Source: Salibaculum griseiflavum (GTDB lineage Bacteria; Pseudomonadota; Alphaproteobacteria; Rhodobacterales; Rhodobacteraceae). From it: a DNA stretch of 64,000 bases. How positions within the stretch are numbered: the stretch's first letter is position 1; each line of letters begins with the position of its first letter. A program made the translations under genes and the position numbers. A model generated the notes under the pieces. It searched no databases. It was not told where the DNA came from and saw nothing but the letters and a program-made list of their open reading frames with translations. Where the stretch lies: assembly GCF_003129565.1 (NCBI RefSeq), contig NZ_QETF01000006.1, positions 124,001 through 188,000 of the forward strand, written 5' to 3'. Positions 47,150 to 55,620 of the stretch are shown in pieces.

Positions 47150-47241
47150 CTTCGGTCTCCCTTTCGGCGGCGGTCAGTTCTTCAGCTTGCGCGGGGTATC
47201 TACCCCACGGGGTGTGACAGCCCTGTGTCAGCGGGCCAAGG

Positions 47242-49044
47242 TCACAGCGGTGCGCAGGCGGCCTCGAGCCAATCCAGCGCTGGCCCATCCAGACGCGGGC
47301 CGATCCTCGCCACTGTATCCGCGTGGTAACGATCAATCCAGAGCCGTTCCGCCTCGGTCAGCATGGAAACCTCGATCAGGCGCCGGTCGAGGGGCACCCA
47401 GGTCAGTGTATCGAAGCACAGCATCGGGCGATTATCGCCCAGAGCGGGGGCTTCCTGCACCACCACAAGGTTCTCGAGGCGGATACCGAACGCGCCTTCG
47501 CGGTAATACCCCGGCTCGTTCGACAGGATCATGCCTGGCTGCAGCGGGACATGGCCGCGTGACGGGGCGCGGGTAAAGCCCTGCGGCCCTTCATGCACGC
47601 ACATGTAGACGCCAACGCCATGCCCCGTGCCGTGGCCGTAATCCAGACCCGCCAGCCACAGCGGATAGCGCGCGATGCTGTCCAGGTCGCGCCCGGCGAT
47701 CCCCGTGGGAAAGCGCGCCCGGCTCAGCGCGATCATGCCCTGCAGGACACGGGTGAAACAGGCCTTTTCCTCGTCACCCACGGGTCCGGTCGCCATCGTG
47801 CGGGTGATGTCCGTGGTCCCGTCGAGGTATTGCCCCCCCGAATCGATCAGCAGCAGGTCGCCCGGTGTGACAGGGCGGTTGGTGGCCTCGGTCACGCGAT
47901 AGTGGACAATGGCGCCATGGGGCCCCGCGCCGCAAATCGTGTCGAAGGAAATATCGCGCAGGGCGTTTGTGTCGCGGCGGAACCCTTCCAGCGCGCGGGC
48001 CACGTCGATTTCCGTCAATGTGCCCTTGGGGGCAGTCTCGTCCAGCCAGTGCAGGAACCGGCACATGGCCGCCCCGTCGCGCAGATGCGCCTCGGTGGTG
48101 CCGGCGATCTCGGTCGGGGTCTTGATGGCCTTGGGCAACACGCACGGGTCTTGGTCATGCGCCACGGCCACCCCGTTTTCCGCCAGGGTGTCGGCCACGA
48201 TCTGCGGGCAACTGGCCGGGTCCAGCCGCACCGGGCCGTCCAGATCGGTCAGGGCCGCGAGGAAGGCCTCTTGCCCCAGCACTGCCACATCCGGGCCGAG
48301 GTGATCGGCCAGCGCCTCCGCCTTGCCGGGCCGCGCGAACAGCTGACAATGGCCATCATCGAAAAGCAGGGCAAAGCTTTGCGGGACCGGGTTGCGCGGG
48401 ATATCCGCGCCGCGGATATTCAGCAGCCAGCCAATGGAATCGGGCAGGGTCAGCACCGCGACACGGTGCCCTGCCTTGTGCAGTTCTCGGGCCAGCCGCG
48501 CCCGCTTGTCGGCCGCACTTTCCCCGGCCAGGGCGGTGTCATGGGCGAAGAAGGGCGCATCGGGCGGGGCCGGGTGGTCCTCCCAGACCGCATCGACAAG
48601 GTTGTCGGTCGGCACCAGCGCCAGCCCGGCGCCCGAAAGCGCCCCGCGCAAAGCTGTGACCTCGTCCACCGTGTGCAGCCACGGATCGAATCCCACCTTT
48701 CCCTCGGGCAGGTGCTCGCACAGCCAGGGCCCCAGCTGGGTTTCCGGCCAGTCGACGGGCGTGAAATCGGACAGCGCCACCTGGTCGCGCACCTGCACCC
48801 GGTAGCGGCCATCGACGAAAACGCCGGCGATGTCGCGCAGGGCCGCGCAGAACCCGGCGGACCCGGTGAACCCGGTCAGCCAGGACAGGCGATCGTCGCA
48901 GGGGGCCACGTATTCGCCCTGGTGGGCATCGGCCCGCGGCACGAGGAACCCGTCCAACCCCCGCTTCGTCATCTGGTCACGCAGGGCAGACAGGCGCGGC
49001 GGCCCCTGGTCAGGGGATGCACTGGCCTCGAAAGACTGGAACAT
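47242..49044 (-). CDS. pepP: Aminopeptidase P family metalloprotease (M24B)
   Basis: A 600-residue three-domain aminopeptidase P of the long (XPNPEP1-like) type. Two creatinase-like N-terminal domains are followed by a pita-bread catalytic domain. The five metal ligands are visible: Asp in LLIDSGGQYLDGTTDITR (two), His in GHGTGHGVG, Glu in ILSNEPGYY and Glu in GIRLENLVVV. It removes N-terminal residues before proline. The start at 49044 follows AGAGGGAG; a longer start at 49077 is unlikely. Confidence 0.93.
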   Translation of the reverse strand: MFQSFEASASPDQGPPRLSALRDQMTKRGLDGFLVPRADAHQGEYVAPCDDRLSWLTGFTGSAGFCAALRDIAGVFVDGRYRVQVRDQVALSDFTPVDWPETQLGPWLCEHLPEGKVGFDPWLHTVDEVTALRGALSGAGLALVPTDNLVDAVWEDHPAPPDAPFFAHDTALAGESAADKRARLARELHKAGHRVAVLTLPDSIGWLLNIRGADIPRNPVPQSFALLFDDGHCQLFARPGKAEALADHLGPDVAVLGQEAFLAALTDLDGPVRLDPASCPQIVADTLAENGVAVAHDQDPCVLPKAIKTPTEIAGTTEAHLRDGAAMCRFLHWLDETAPKGTLTEIDVARALEGFRRDTNALRDISFDTICGAGPHGAIVHYRVTEATNRPVTPGDLLLIDSGGQYLDGTTDITRTMATGPVGDEEKACFTRVLQGMIALSRARFPTGIAGRDLDSIARYPLWLAGLDYGHGTGHGVGVYMCVHEGPQGFTRAPSRGHVPLQPGMILSNEPGYYREGAFGIRLENLVVVQEAPALGDNRPMLCFDTLTWVPLDRRLIEVSMLTEAERLWIDRYHADTVARIGPRLDGPALDWLEAACAPL

Positions 49045-49127
49045 CGGCTCCCTCTTCATCTTGGCAAATAAACTCAAAATCGATCCGCCGCACCATGAGC
49101 CACGGCGGGGCAGGGCGCAAGCCGGCG

Positions 49128-51005
49128 TCAGGCGACCTTGCGCATCCCCATGACCCGGGCGCGTTTGCGCGGGTCGCTGTCGAACAGGCTGGCCAACTGT
49201 TCCGTCATGGCCCCGGCCAGCTGTTCCACATCGGTGATCGTCACCGCCCGGTCGTAGTAGCGGGTCACGTCATGACCGATCCCGATGGCGGTCAGTTCCA
49301 CGGCGCGGCGCTTTTCCACCATGGCGATCACGTCGCGCAGGTGCTTTTCCAGGTAATTGGCCGGGTTCACGGACAGGGTGCTGTCATCGACCGGGGCACC
49401 GTCAGAGATCACCATCAGGATCTTGCGGGCCTCGGGCCGACGTTCAAGCCGCCGATGCGCCCATTCCAGCGCCTCGCCGTCGATGTTTTCCTTCAGAAGG
49501 CCCTCTTTCATCATCAAGCCGAGGTTCTCGCGTGTCCGCCGCCAGGGCGCATCGGCGCGTTTGTAGATGATATGGCGCAAGTCGTTGAGGCGGCCCGGCG
49601 CCTGCGGGCGCCCATCGGCCAGCCAGCCCTCGCGGCTCAGCCCGCCTTTCCAGGCGCGGGTGGTAAAGCCAAGGATCTCGACCTTGACCTGGCAGCGCTC
49701 AAGCGTGCGCGCCAGCACATCGGCACAGATCGCGGCAATGGAGATCGGACGCCCCCGCATGGAGCCGGAATTGTCCAACAGAAGCGTCACGACGGTGTCG
49801 CGGAACTCGGTATCCTGTTCGACCTTGAAGGACAGTGGCGTGGTCGGGTTCGCCACCACGCGGGCCAGCCGTCCGGCATCGAGGATGCCCTCGTCCTGGT
49901 CGAAGGACCAGGACCGGTTCTGTTGCGCCTGAAGCCGCCGTTGTAGCTTGTTGGCCAGCCGGCTGACCGCGCCCTTGAGCGGTTCGAGCTGCTGGTCGAG
50001 ATAGGCGCGCAGGCGCTCCAGCTCGGCCGCCTCGGCCAGATCTTCGGCGCCGATCTCCTCGTCATTGTCGGTGCTGAAGACCTTGTAGTCCGGGTCGGCG
50101 TCGGAAATGGGCTGCGGTGCGGGCGGCTCCAGCGGGGCCTCGCCCTCGGGGCGTTCCATTTCCTCTTCCAGCTCGTCGCTGGCATCCTCGTCCAGGTTGA
50201 CCTGCGCCTCCGAAGCGTCCTGGGTCTCTTCCTGGCTCTGCTCTGGCTGGGCCTCGGCCTCGTCGCCGTCATCGCTGTCGTCGTCGCCGGTGCTTTCGGG
50301 CTGGTCCTCGTCGTCCTCGCCGGTTTCCTCATCCTCCTCTTCGGGGGGGATGTCGTCAGGGTCGTCGCCGAGCTGGTCACCATAGCCCATGTCGTCGATC
50401 AGCTGGCGGGCGAACTTGGCAAAGGCCTGCTGGTCATGCAGGCAGGCTTCGAGGTCGTCGAGCGTTTCGCCGCATTGTTCCTCGATATAGCCGCGCCACA
50501 GCTCCATCACGTTGGCGGCGCCACCTGGCAGGTCGCGGCCTGTTGCAAGGTGGCGGATCAGGTAGCCGGCGGCAGTGGCCAGCGGTGCCTCGGACTTGTC
50601 GCGAATCTGGTCATAGCCCTTGCGCAGGGCCTCGTTGCCGATCTTGGCGTCGATATTGCCGGCGGTGCCGGGCATGTGGCGCGCGCCCACGGCCTCGACC
50701 CGTGCGTTTTCCATCGACTCGTAGAGGTCGCGCGCCATCTGCCCCTGCGGCAGGTAGCGGGCGGCGACCGCCGGGTCGTGGAACTTGTGATGCAGCGCAT
50801 AGGCGTCCGAGGTGCCGCGCGCCAGCAGCACCTCTTCGCGGGTCATGCGGCGGCTGACCTGCGGCAGGCGCACGGTTTCGCGCGTGGCGCCCGGCGGGTC
50901 CACGGTGAAACTGACGGCCAGGTCCGGATCGTCGGCCATGACCTTGGTGGTCTCGGCCAGGGCCTTCTTGAACGGATCGGCGGGGTTGTCGCTGGGCTTT
51001 TTCAT
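49128..51005 (-). CDS. cobT: Cobaltochelatase subunit CobT
   Basis: A 625-residue CobT. The N-terminal domain (about residues 1-200) is followed by a very acidic low-complexity stretch rich in Glu, Asp and Ser (about 200-290). The C-terminal VWA domain carries the metal-ion-dependent adhesion site [13 protein letters not shown]. With CobS it forms the AAA+ chaperone that helps CobN insert cobalt into hydrogenobyrinic acid a,c-diamide in aerobic B12 synthesis. It lies downstream of cobS on the same strand after a gap of 64 bases. CobN is not in the window. Confidence 0.95.
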   Translation of the reverse strand: MKKPSDNPADPFKKALAETTKVMADDPDLAVSFTVDPPGATRETVRLPQVSRRMTREEVLLARGTSDAYALHHKFHDPAVAARYLPQGQMARDLYESMENARVEAVGARHMPGTAGNIDAKIGNEALRKGYDQIRDKSEAPLATAAGYLIRHLATGRDLPGGAANVMELWRGYIEEQCGETLDDLEACLHDQQAFAKFARQLIDDMGYGDQLGDDPDDIPPEEEDEETGEDDEDQPESTGDDDSDDGDEAEAQPEQSQEETQDASEAQVNLDEDASDELEEEMERPEGEAPLEPPAPQPISDADPDYKVFSTDNDEEIGAEDLAEAAELERLRAYLDQQLEPLKGAVSRLANKLQRRLQAQQNRSWSFDQDEGILDAGRLARVVANPTTPLSFKVEQDTEFRDTVVTLLLDNSGSMRGRPISIAAICADVLARTLERCQVKVEILGFTTRAWKGGLSREGWLADGRPQAPGRLNDLRHIIYKRADAPWRRTRENLGLMMKEGLLKENIDGEALEWAHRRLERRPEARKILMVISDGAPVDDSTLSVNPANYLEKHLRDVIAMVEKRRAVELTAIGIGHDVTRYYDRAVTITDVEQLAGAMTEQLASLFDSDPRKRARVMGMRKVA

Positions 51006-51069
51006 CAACTCTATCCAAGCGCCAATCGCGCAATCTGGCAAGCAGACAGCCGACGGGCCCCTGCCATTG

Positions 51070-52059
51070 TTACCCCAGGCTTAGCGATGCCGCGCTCTCG
51101 GGCAGTTCCTCGTCGAAGCAGCGCTGATAGAATTCCGCCACGGTCTGGCGTTCCAGTTCGTCGCACTTGTTCAGGAAGGACACGCGGAAGGCATAGCCCA
51201 CGTCGCCGCCGAAGATGCGGGCGTTTTCGGCCCAGTTCAGCACCGTCCGGGGGGACATGACCGTGGACAGGTCGCCATTCATGAAGGCGGTGCGGGTCAG
51301 GTCGGCGACCGTCACCATCTGGCTGACGATCTTGCGGCCCTTCTCGGAATTGTAATGCGGCGATTTGCCCAGCACGATGGCGGCCTCGGCATCGTGGCTG
51401 AGGTAGTTCAGCGTGGTGACCAGCGACCAGCGGTCCATCTGGGCCTGGTTGATCTGCTGGGTGCCGTGGTAGAGGCCGGTCGTGTCGCCCAGGCCAACGG
51501 TGTTCGCCGTGGCGAACAGGCGGAAATTCGGGTTCGGCGTGATGATCTCGTTCTGGTCGAGCAGGGTCAGCTTGCCGTCATGTTCCAGCACGCGCTGGAT
51601 GACGAACATCACGTCGGCGCGGCCCGCATCGTATTCGTCGAAGACGATGGCGACGGGGTTGCGCAGGGCCCAGGGCAGGATGCCTTCGTGGAATTCGGTG
51701 ACCTGCTTGCCGTCGCGCAGCTTGATCGCGTCCTTGCCGATCAGGTCGATCCGGCTGATATGGCTGTCGAGGTTGACACGCACGGCGGGCCAGTTGAGGC
51801 GCGCGGCGACCTGTTCGATATGGGTGGATTTCCCGGTGCCGTGATAGCCCTGGATCATCACGCGGCGGTTGTAGCCAAAGCCGGCCAGAATCGCCAATGT
51901 CGTGTCAGGATCGAACTTGTAGGTGCTGTCGATGTCGGGCACGCGGTCGCTGGCCTCTGCGAAGCCCTTCACCTTCATGTCGCTGTCGATGCCGAACACA
52001 TCGCGCACCGAGATCTCCTCGGTCGGTTTGCTCATGGGATCAAGCGTGCCGTCAGCCAT
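51070..52059 (-). CDS. cobS: Cobaltochelatase AAA+ subunit CobS
   Basis: A 329-residue MoxR-like AAA+ ATPase. Walker A is [16 protein letters not shown] (about residues 70-85), Walker [14 protein letters not shown], and sensor-1 region [14 protein letters not shown]. Close similarity over the whole length (for example [18 protein letters not shown]) is typical of CobS. AGAGG precedes the ATG at 52059. It is divergent from the sigma-factor gene, with 116 bases between. Confidence 0.95.
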   Translation of the reverse strand: MADGTLDPMSKPTEEISVRDVFGIDSDMKVKGFAEASDRVPDIDSTYKFDPDTTLAILAGFGYNRRVMIQGYHGTGKSTHIEQVAARLNWPAVRVNLDSHISRIDLIGKDAIKLRDGKQVTEFHEGILPWALRNPVAIVFDEYDAGRADVMFVIQRVLEHDGKLTLLDQNEIITPNPNFRLFATANTVGLGDTTGLYHGTQQINQAQMDRWSLVTTLNYLSHDAEAAIVLGKSPHYNSEKGRKIVSQMVTVADLTRTAFMNGDLSTVMSPRTVLNWAENARIFGGDVGYAFRVSFLNKCDELERQTVAEFYQRCFDEELPESAASLSLG

Positions 52060-52074
52060 CGGGTCTGCCTCTTT

Positions 52075-52097
52075 CGAAAATCACCCTGCGGGGATGC
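52075..52097 (+). promoter_or_regulatory. Candidate ECF-type promoter element of the sigma-factor gene
   Basis: The stretch contains GAAAA, then CCTGCGG and TGC, the same order of blocks as upstream of the fasciclin gene (53456-53476). A shared element would fit a sigma factor that controls its own gene and that target. It also overlaps the leader of the divergent cobS gene. Motif evidence only. Confidence 0.3.
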
Positions 52098-52175
52098 ACC
52101 ATATCGCGGGGGCCTGCAAGGGGCCGGTGGGGAAATGGGTTGCACCCGTGGGCGCGCTTGGTCTTGATGGGGTCA

Positions 52176-52736
52176 ATGACCGATCGAGCCGATCTTGAGA
52201 ATATGCTGGCACGCACGGGCCTTGGGGACCGGGACGCGTTCGAGGCGTTGTATCAAGCGACATCGGCGAAACTCTTCGGCGTCTGCCTGCGTGTCTTGAA
52301 GAACGAAACCGAAGCCGAGGACACCCTGCAAGAGGTCTATCTGCGCATCTGGGATGCCGCCGTGCGGTTCCGGCCGGGGGCAGCCAGCCCGATGAGCTGG
52401 ATGATCGCCATCGCCCGAAACCGCGCCATCGACAAGCTGCGCGCGCGCAAGCCCGCCACCGAAGCGAGCACCCGCGACGACGGAACCGACCTTCTGGCAG
52501 AGTTGCCCGATGACGCGCCCGGCCCCGAAGCGGTGGCGATGGCGGGTGATTTGCGCGCCCAGGTGCTAAGATGTTTCGAGGAATTGCCCGACGACCGGGC
52601 CCAAGCCGTGCGCCGCGCCTACCTGGACGGTGACAGCTATGCCGATCTGGCGCGTCATTTCGGCGTGCCGCTGAATACGATGCGAACCTGGCTGCGACGC
52701 AGCCTGTTGAAACTGAGAGACTGCCTGTCCCGATGA
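52176..52736 (+). CDS. ECF-type RNA polymerase sigma factor, SigK/RpoE-like
   Basis: A 186-residue group 4 sigma factor. Region 2 (about residues 20-88) has AFEALYQATSAKLFGVCLRV, ETEAEDTLQEVYLRIWDAA and MSWMIAIARNRAIDKLR; region 4 (about 130-182) has DRAQAVRRAYLDGDSYADLA and the helix-turn-helix GVPLNTMRTWLRRSLLKL. The stop overlaps the anti-sigma gene start (ATGA). The partner type (RskA) and the nearby fasciclin gene recall the mycobacterial SigK group. ATG at 52167 is an alternative start. Confidence 0.92.
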   Translation: MTDRADLENMLARTGLGDRDAFEALYQATSAKLFGVCLRVLKNETEAEDTLQEVYLRIWDAAVRFRPGAASPMSWMIAIARNRAIDKLRARKPATEASTRDDGTDLLAELPDDAPGPEAVAMAGDLRAQVLRCFEELPDDRAQAVRRAYLDGDSYADLARHFGVPLNTMRTWLRRSLLKLRDCLSR

Positions 52737-53425
52737 GCGACCAGACCACATATGACGACGACTCGGTGCTGGCCGCGGAATATGCTCTGGGCCTGCTGGA
52801 CGGGCCTGAACTACAGCTGGCCGAGGGGCGGCTTGCCGAGGAACCGGGTTTCGCCGAGCTGGTTCATGCCTGGGAGATCGAGTTGGCCGGTATCGCGGAT
52901 GAGGTTGAGCCTGTTGCGCCGCCTCCGCGTGTGCTGGCGGGGCTTCGGCACGATCTCTTCGGGGAACAGGATCGCCGGTGGTGGCAGCGGATCGGTCTGA
53001 TCCCCTCGGTGGTGGGGGCGGCCGCGGCCGCCGTGCTGGTGCTGATTGCGGTGGAATTCGGTCTGATCGACACCGGCTCCGCGCCGGTTCCGACCTATCA
53101 GGCGGAACTGGCTTCCGAGGATGCCGAGCTTGTGGTTGCCGCGGCCTACCTGGAAGAAACCGGCGATCTCGTCATCGAGCGACGCGCCGGTGGCCCGCGC
53201 CCGGATCGTGCGCTGGAGCTGTGGCTGATCCCCGAGGGCAGCGCGCCGGTGTCGCTGGGCGTGATGCCCGAGGATCGCATCGCTGCCGTGACGGTGCCGC
53301 GCAGCTTGCGCCCGCAACTGGCGACGGGGGCGGCGCTGGCTATTTCTGATGAACCCGCCGGCGGATCGCCGACCGGCGCGCCCACCGGCGAGGTGCTTGC
53401 CGTGGGGCCGATCACGGCCCTGTGA
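52733..53425 (+). CDS. RskA-type anti-sigma factor
   Basis: A 230-residue single-pass membrane protein. The cytoplasmic N-terminal anti-sigma domain (about residues 1-80) includes AAEYALGLLDGPELQLAEGRL, typical of the group and lacking zinc ligands. A membrane helix lies near residues 90-112 (SVVGAAAAAVLVLIAVEFGL). The periplasmic domain has ALELWLIPEGSAPVSLGVMP, characteristic of RskA. It would hold the sigma factor at the membrane until a periplasmic signal triggers its proteolysis. Coupled to the sigma gene by ATGA. Confidence 0.9.
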   Translation: MSDQTTYDDDSVLAAEYALGLLDGPELQLAEGRLAEEPGFAELVHAWEIELAGIADEVEPVAPPPRVLAGLRHDLFGEQDRRWWQRIGLIPSVVGAAAAAVLVLIAVEFGLIDTGSAPVPTYQAELASEDAELVVAAAYLEETGDLVIERRAGGPRPDRALELWLIPEGSAPVSLGVMPEDRIAAVTVPRSLRPQLATGAALAISDEPAGGSPTGAPTGEVLAVGPITAL

Positions 53426-53455
53426 CCACCTGGGCGGATTTTTTTCGAAACTCCC

Positions 53456-53481
53456 TGAAACTTTCCTGCGGTCTGCCGCGT
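53456..53481 (+). promoter_or_regulatory. Candidate ECF-type promoter of the fasciclin gene
   Basis: GAAAC (53457-53461) is followed after 17 bases by CGT (53479-53481), a usual -35/-10 pattern of ECF sigma promoters. The predicted transcript start lies about 50 bases before the fasciclin ATG. It shares GAAA, CCTGCGG and TGC blocks with 52075-52097. Confidence 0.35.
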
Positions 53482-53538
53482 GGTTCCTCACATCTCCGGC
53501 AATCCTGCCGGGTTAGACAACATCGAGGAGGACCACCC

Positions 53539-54111
53539 ATGTCCAAGACATCCATTCTTTCCGCCACCGCGTCGCTTGTTCTCGCAACCGCGTCGATGGC
53601 CTGGGGCGAAGCTCACGAAATGAGTGACAACCCCACGGTGGGCGGCGCGCCCATGATGGCCGATATGAACATCATCGAGAACGCGGTGAACTCTCCCATC
53701 CACACCACGCTGGTCGCGGCAGTGCAGGCGGCGGACCTTGTGGAAACCTTGCAGGGGCCGGGGCCGTTCACCGTGTTCGCGCCTACCGATGACGCGTTCG
53801 GCATGATCGCCGATGAGTCGCTCAACGCTCTGCTGCAGCCCGAGAACAAGGCCCAGCTGACCCAGATCCTGACCTGTCACGTTGTGGGGGCCGAGGCGTT
53901 TTCGGATGCGATCATGGGCATGATCGCGGATGATGGCGGGGCCCACCCGGTAGAAACGCTGGGCGGCTGCACATTGATGGCTGAAATGTCGGGGGACGAG
54001 ATCACCCTGACCGACGAAAACGGCCGTGAAGCGACCGTGACCATCGCCGATGTGGATCAGTCCAACGGTGTGATCCACGTGATCGACCGCGTGCTGCTGC
54101 CTCAGCAGTAA
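53539..54111 (+). CDS. Secreted fasciclin-domain protein
   Basis: A 190-residue protein with a signal peptide (MSKTSILSATASLVLATASM, cleavage near AWGEA) and a single FAS1 domain. The FAS1 motifs are TLVAAVQAADLVETLQGPGPFTVFAPTDDAF (in part) and GVIHVIDRVLLPQ. FAS1 proteins take part in adhesion or envelope function. A GAGGAGG ribosome-binding site sits at the ATG chosen. Placement directly after a sigma/RskA pair matches the pattern of MPT70/MPT83 in mycobacteria, so it is a likely target of that sigma factor. Confidence 0.9.
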   Translation: MSKTSILSATASLVLATASMAWGEAHEMSDNPTVGGAPMMADMNIIENAVNSPIHTTLVAAVQAADLVETLQGPGPFTVFAPTDDAFGMIADESLNALLQPENKAQLTQILTCHVVGAEAFSDAIMGMIADDGGAHPVETLGGCTLMAEMSGDEITLTDENGREATVTIADVDQSNGVIHVIDRVLLPQQ

Positions 54112-54158
54112 CGGGCCCATGGCCGGGGACCCCTGACTCTCCACCGGTCACAAGCCCG

Positions 54159-54196
54159 TGCGCCACGCCGATCCAAGGTCCCATCGGCGTGGCGCA
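54159..54196 (+). terminator. 14-bp inverted repeat between the fasciclin and msrB genes
   Basis: TGCGCCACGCCGAT (54159-54172) and ATCGGCGTGGCGCA (54183-54196) form a perfect 14-bp stem with a 10-base loop. It lacks a T-run on the plus strand. It may be a Rho-independent-like end, an RNA stabiliser or a processing site between the two genes. Confidence 0.5.
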
Positions 54197-54236
54197 TCCA
54201 TTATGTTGACGGGACATTCCCAAAGGAGGGATCAAG

Positions 54237-54713
54237 ATGAACCGCCGAGATTTTTCCATGCTGGCCCTGGCCTCGCCACTGGCAGTCGCCCTGTTCGGCA
54301 AGCGGGTTGCCGCCGCCGAAGGCGATTTCGAAGTCACCCGCACCGAGGCCGAGTGGCGCGAGATGCTGACCGACCTTGAATACCGCGTCATGCGCGAAGA
54401 GGGCACAGAGCGCGCCTTCACCAGCCCGGTGGACGCCAACTACGCCCCGGGTCTCTACCATTGCCGCGGTTGCGACCAGGCGCTCTATTCCAGCGAACAC
54501 AAGTTCGACAGCGGCACCGGCTGGCCCAGCTTCTGGCAGGCCCTGCCCAATGCCATCGAAACCAAGCCCGACCGCAAGCTGCTGGTGGTGCGCACGGAAT
54601 GCCATTGCGACCGTTGCGGCAGCCATCTGGGCCATATTTTCGACGATGGTCCCGACCCGACCGGCAAGCGCCATTGTATCAACGGGGTCAGCCTTGTGTT
54701 CCGCCCCGCCTGA
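54237..54713 (+). CDS. msrB: Tat-exported peptide-methionine (R)-S-oxide reductase MsrB
   Basis: A 158-residue MsrB. The N terminus MNRRDFSMLALASPLAVALF is a twin-arginine signal, so the enzyme is probably periplasmic. The SelR domain has the zinc pairs CRGC (near residue 79) and CDRC (near 125), the motif FDSGTGWPSFW and the catalytic Cys in RHCINGVSL. It repairs methionine R-sulfoxides. It follows the fasciclin gene, which is rich in Met, suggesting an envelope oxidation response. An AAAGGAGG ribosome-binding site is present. Confidence 0.93.
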   Translation: MNRRDFSMLALASPLAVALFGKRVAAAEGDFEVTRTEAEWREMLTDLEYRVMREEGTERAFTSPVDANYAPGLYHCRGCDQALYSSEHKFDSGTGWPSFWQALPNAIETKPDRKLLVVRTECHCDRCGSHLGHIFDDGPDPTGKRHCINGVSLVFRPA

Positions 54714-54846
54714 GGGGGGCCGGGCGTTCGCGAAGACGGTATGCCGATCCGAATAGGTTTGGCGCATTCGCCTTCCCGTTGTGAAAGCGAAATGTCGCAA
54801 AGCCGTCCGGTCTCCGCCGCTCAGCATCTGAAGGCGGCGTGTGGTC

Positions 54847-55509
54847 CTAAACGGCCTTGCTGACGTCACCTTCGTGAACTTCGTGCGTCTCGGCGTCGAT
54901 CCCCAGTTGTGCCAGGCGGTTGAGGGCCCGCTCTGCCTTGCACCGAAAAACCGCGTATTCCCGGCCATCGTCCCGACAGTGACAGGACACACTTGCCTGT
55001 TGAGCCTGCAGCCCGACCAGGCCCGCGGTGCGTTGCAGCGCGACCGGGGAAAGCGTGAGAAAGGTTTTCGCCCCATGCGCCTGAAGGATCCGGACAAGGC
55101 CGTCGATCGTCAGGGCAAGGCACTGCAACCGCCCAAGCCTGGACGTCACCGTGTCGGAAATGACCAGACGTGTGCCTTCCCATGTTTCCGGTCCACAAAG
55201 GGAGGGGTCGAAAAGCGTTTCCGGGATGCCCTCCAGCAGGCCCCTCGCGGAGTCGTTCAGCATGTTCGTATAGCTGCCCCAGGACACTGTGGTCGGCACA
55301 CACCGCGCACCGGCAATGACCGTCCCCTCATCGACGACGAGGGAGTAATGCGCATAGGGCGTGTCGTACTGGTCCATCTCGGCAACACCGTCATTGGGTA
55401 TGTGCCACCCAAGACCGTCGACGAAGAACGACTTTCTGAGCTTCAAGAAGCTATAAAATGCCGAGCCATGCTTATGCATGTCCGACATGTCGAACGTGAT
55501 GTTTCGCAA
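54847..55509 (-). CDS. luxI: Acyl-homoserine-lactone synthase, LuxI family
   Basis: A 220-residue autoinducer synthase. With the TTG start at 55509 the family's invariant residues fall at expected places: Arg25, Phe29, Trp35, Asp46, Asp49, Arg69, and the later Glu111/Arg114 (WEGTRLVI). GAGG lies upstream. Starts at internal ATGs (residues 8 or 11) are possible but shorter than usual. It makes an acyl-homoserine lactone from SAM and acyl-ACP; the acyl chain cannot be told. A lux-box promoter lies upstream and luxR precedes it on the same strand. Confidence 0.93.
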   Translation of the reverse strand: MRNITFDMSDMHKHGSAFYSFLKLRKSFFVDGLGWHIPNDGVAEMDQYDTPYAHYSLVVDEGTVIAGARCVPTTVSWGSYTNMLNDSARGLLEGIPETLFDPSLCGPETWEGTRLVISDTVTSRLGRLQCLALTIDGLVRILQAHGAKTFLTLSPVALQRTAGLVGLQAQQASVSCHCRDDGREYAVFRCKAERALNRLAQLGIDAETHEVHEGDVSKAV

Positions 55510-55555
55510 CTGCTGCCTCGTTTTTTTCCTCCAGTTAAACTGCAGGCGAGCCAGA

Positions 55556-55599
55556 ACTATAACTAAAGTTTTCCACAGAGAGTGACTGGAACGGCCAGT
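55556..55599 (-). promoter_or_regulatory. Lux-box-like operator and -10 element upstream of luxI
   Basis: On the minus strand ACTGGCCGTTCCAGT (55585-55599) is a 5-5-5 inverted repeat. A -10-like TATAGT lies at 55556-55561. If it is the -10, the palindrome is centred about 42-43 bases upstream of the start of transcription, the standard place of a lux box at an activated luxI promoter. The neighbouring LuxR is the likely binder. Confidence 0.6.
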
Positions 55600-55620
55600 G
55601 ATGCACCGACGACACGGGGG

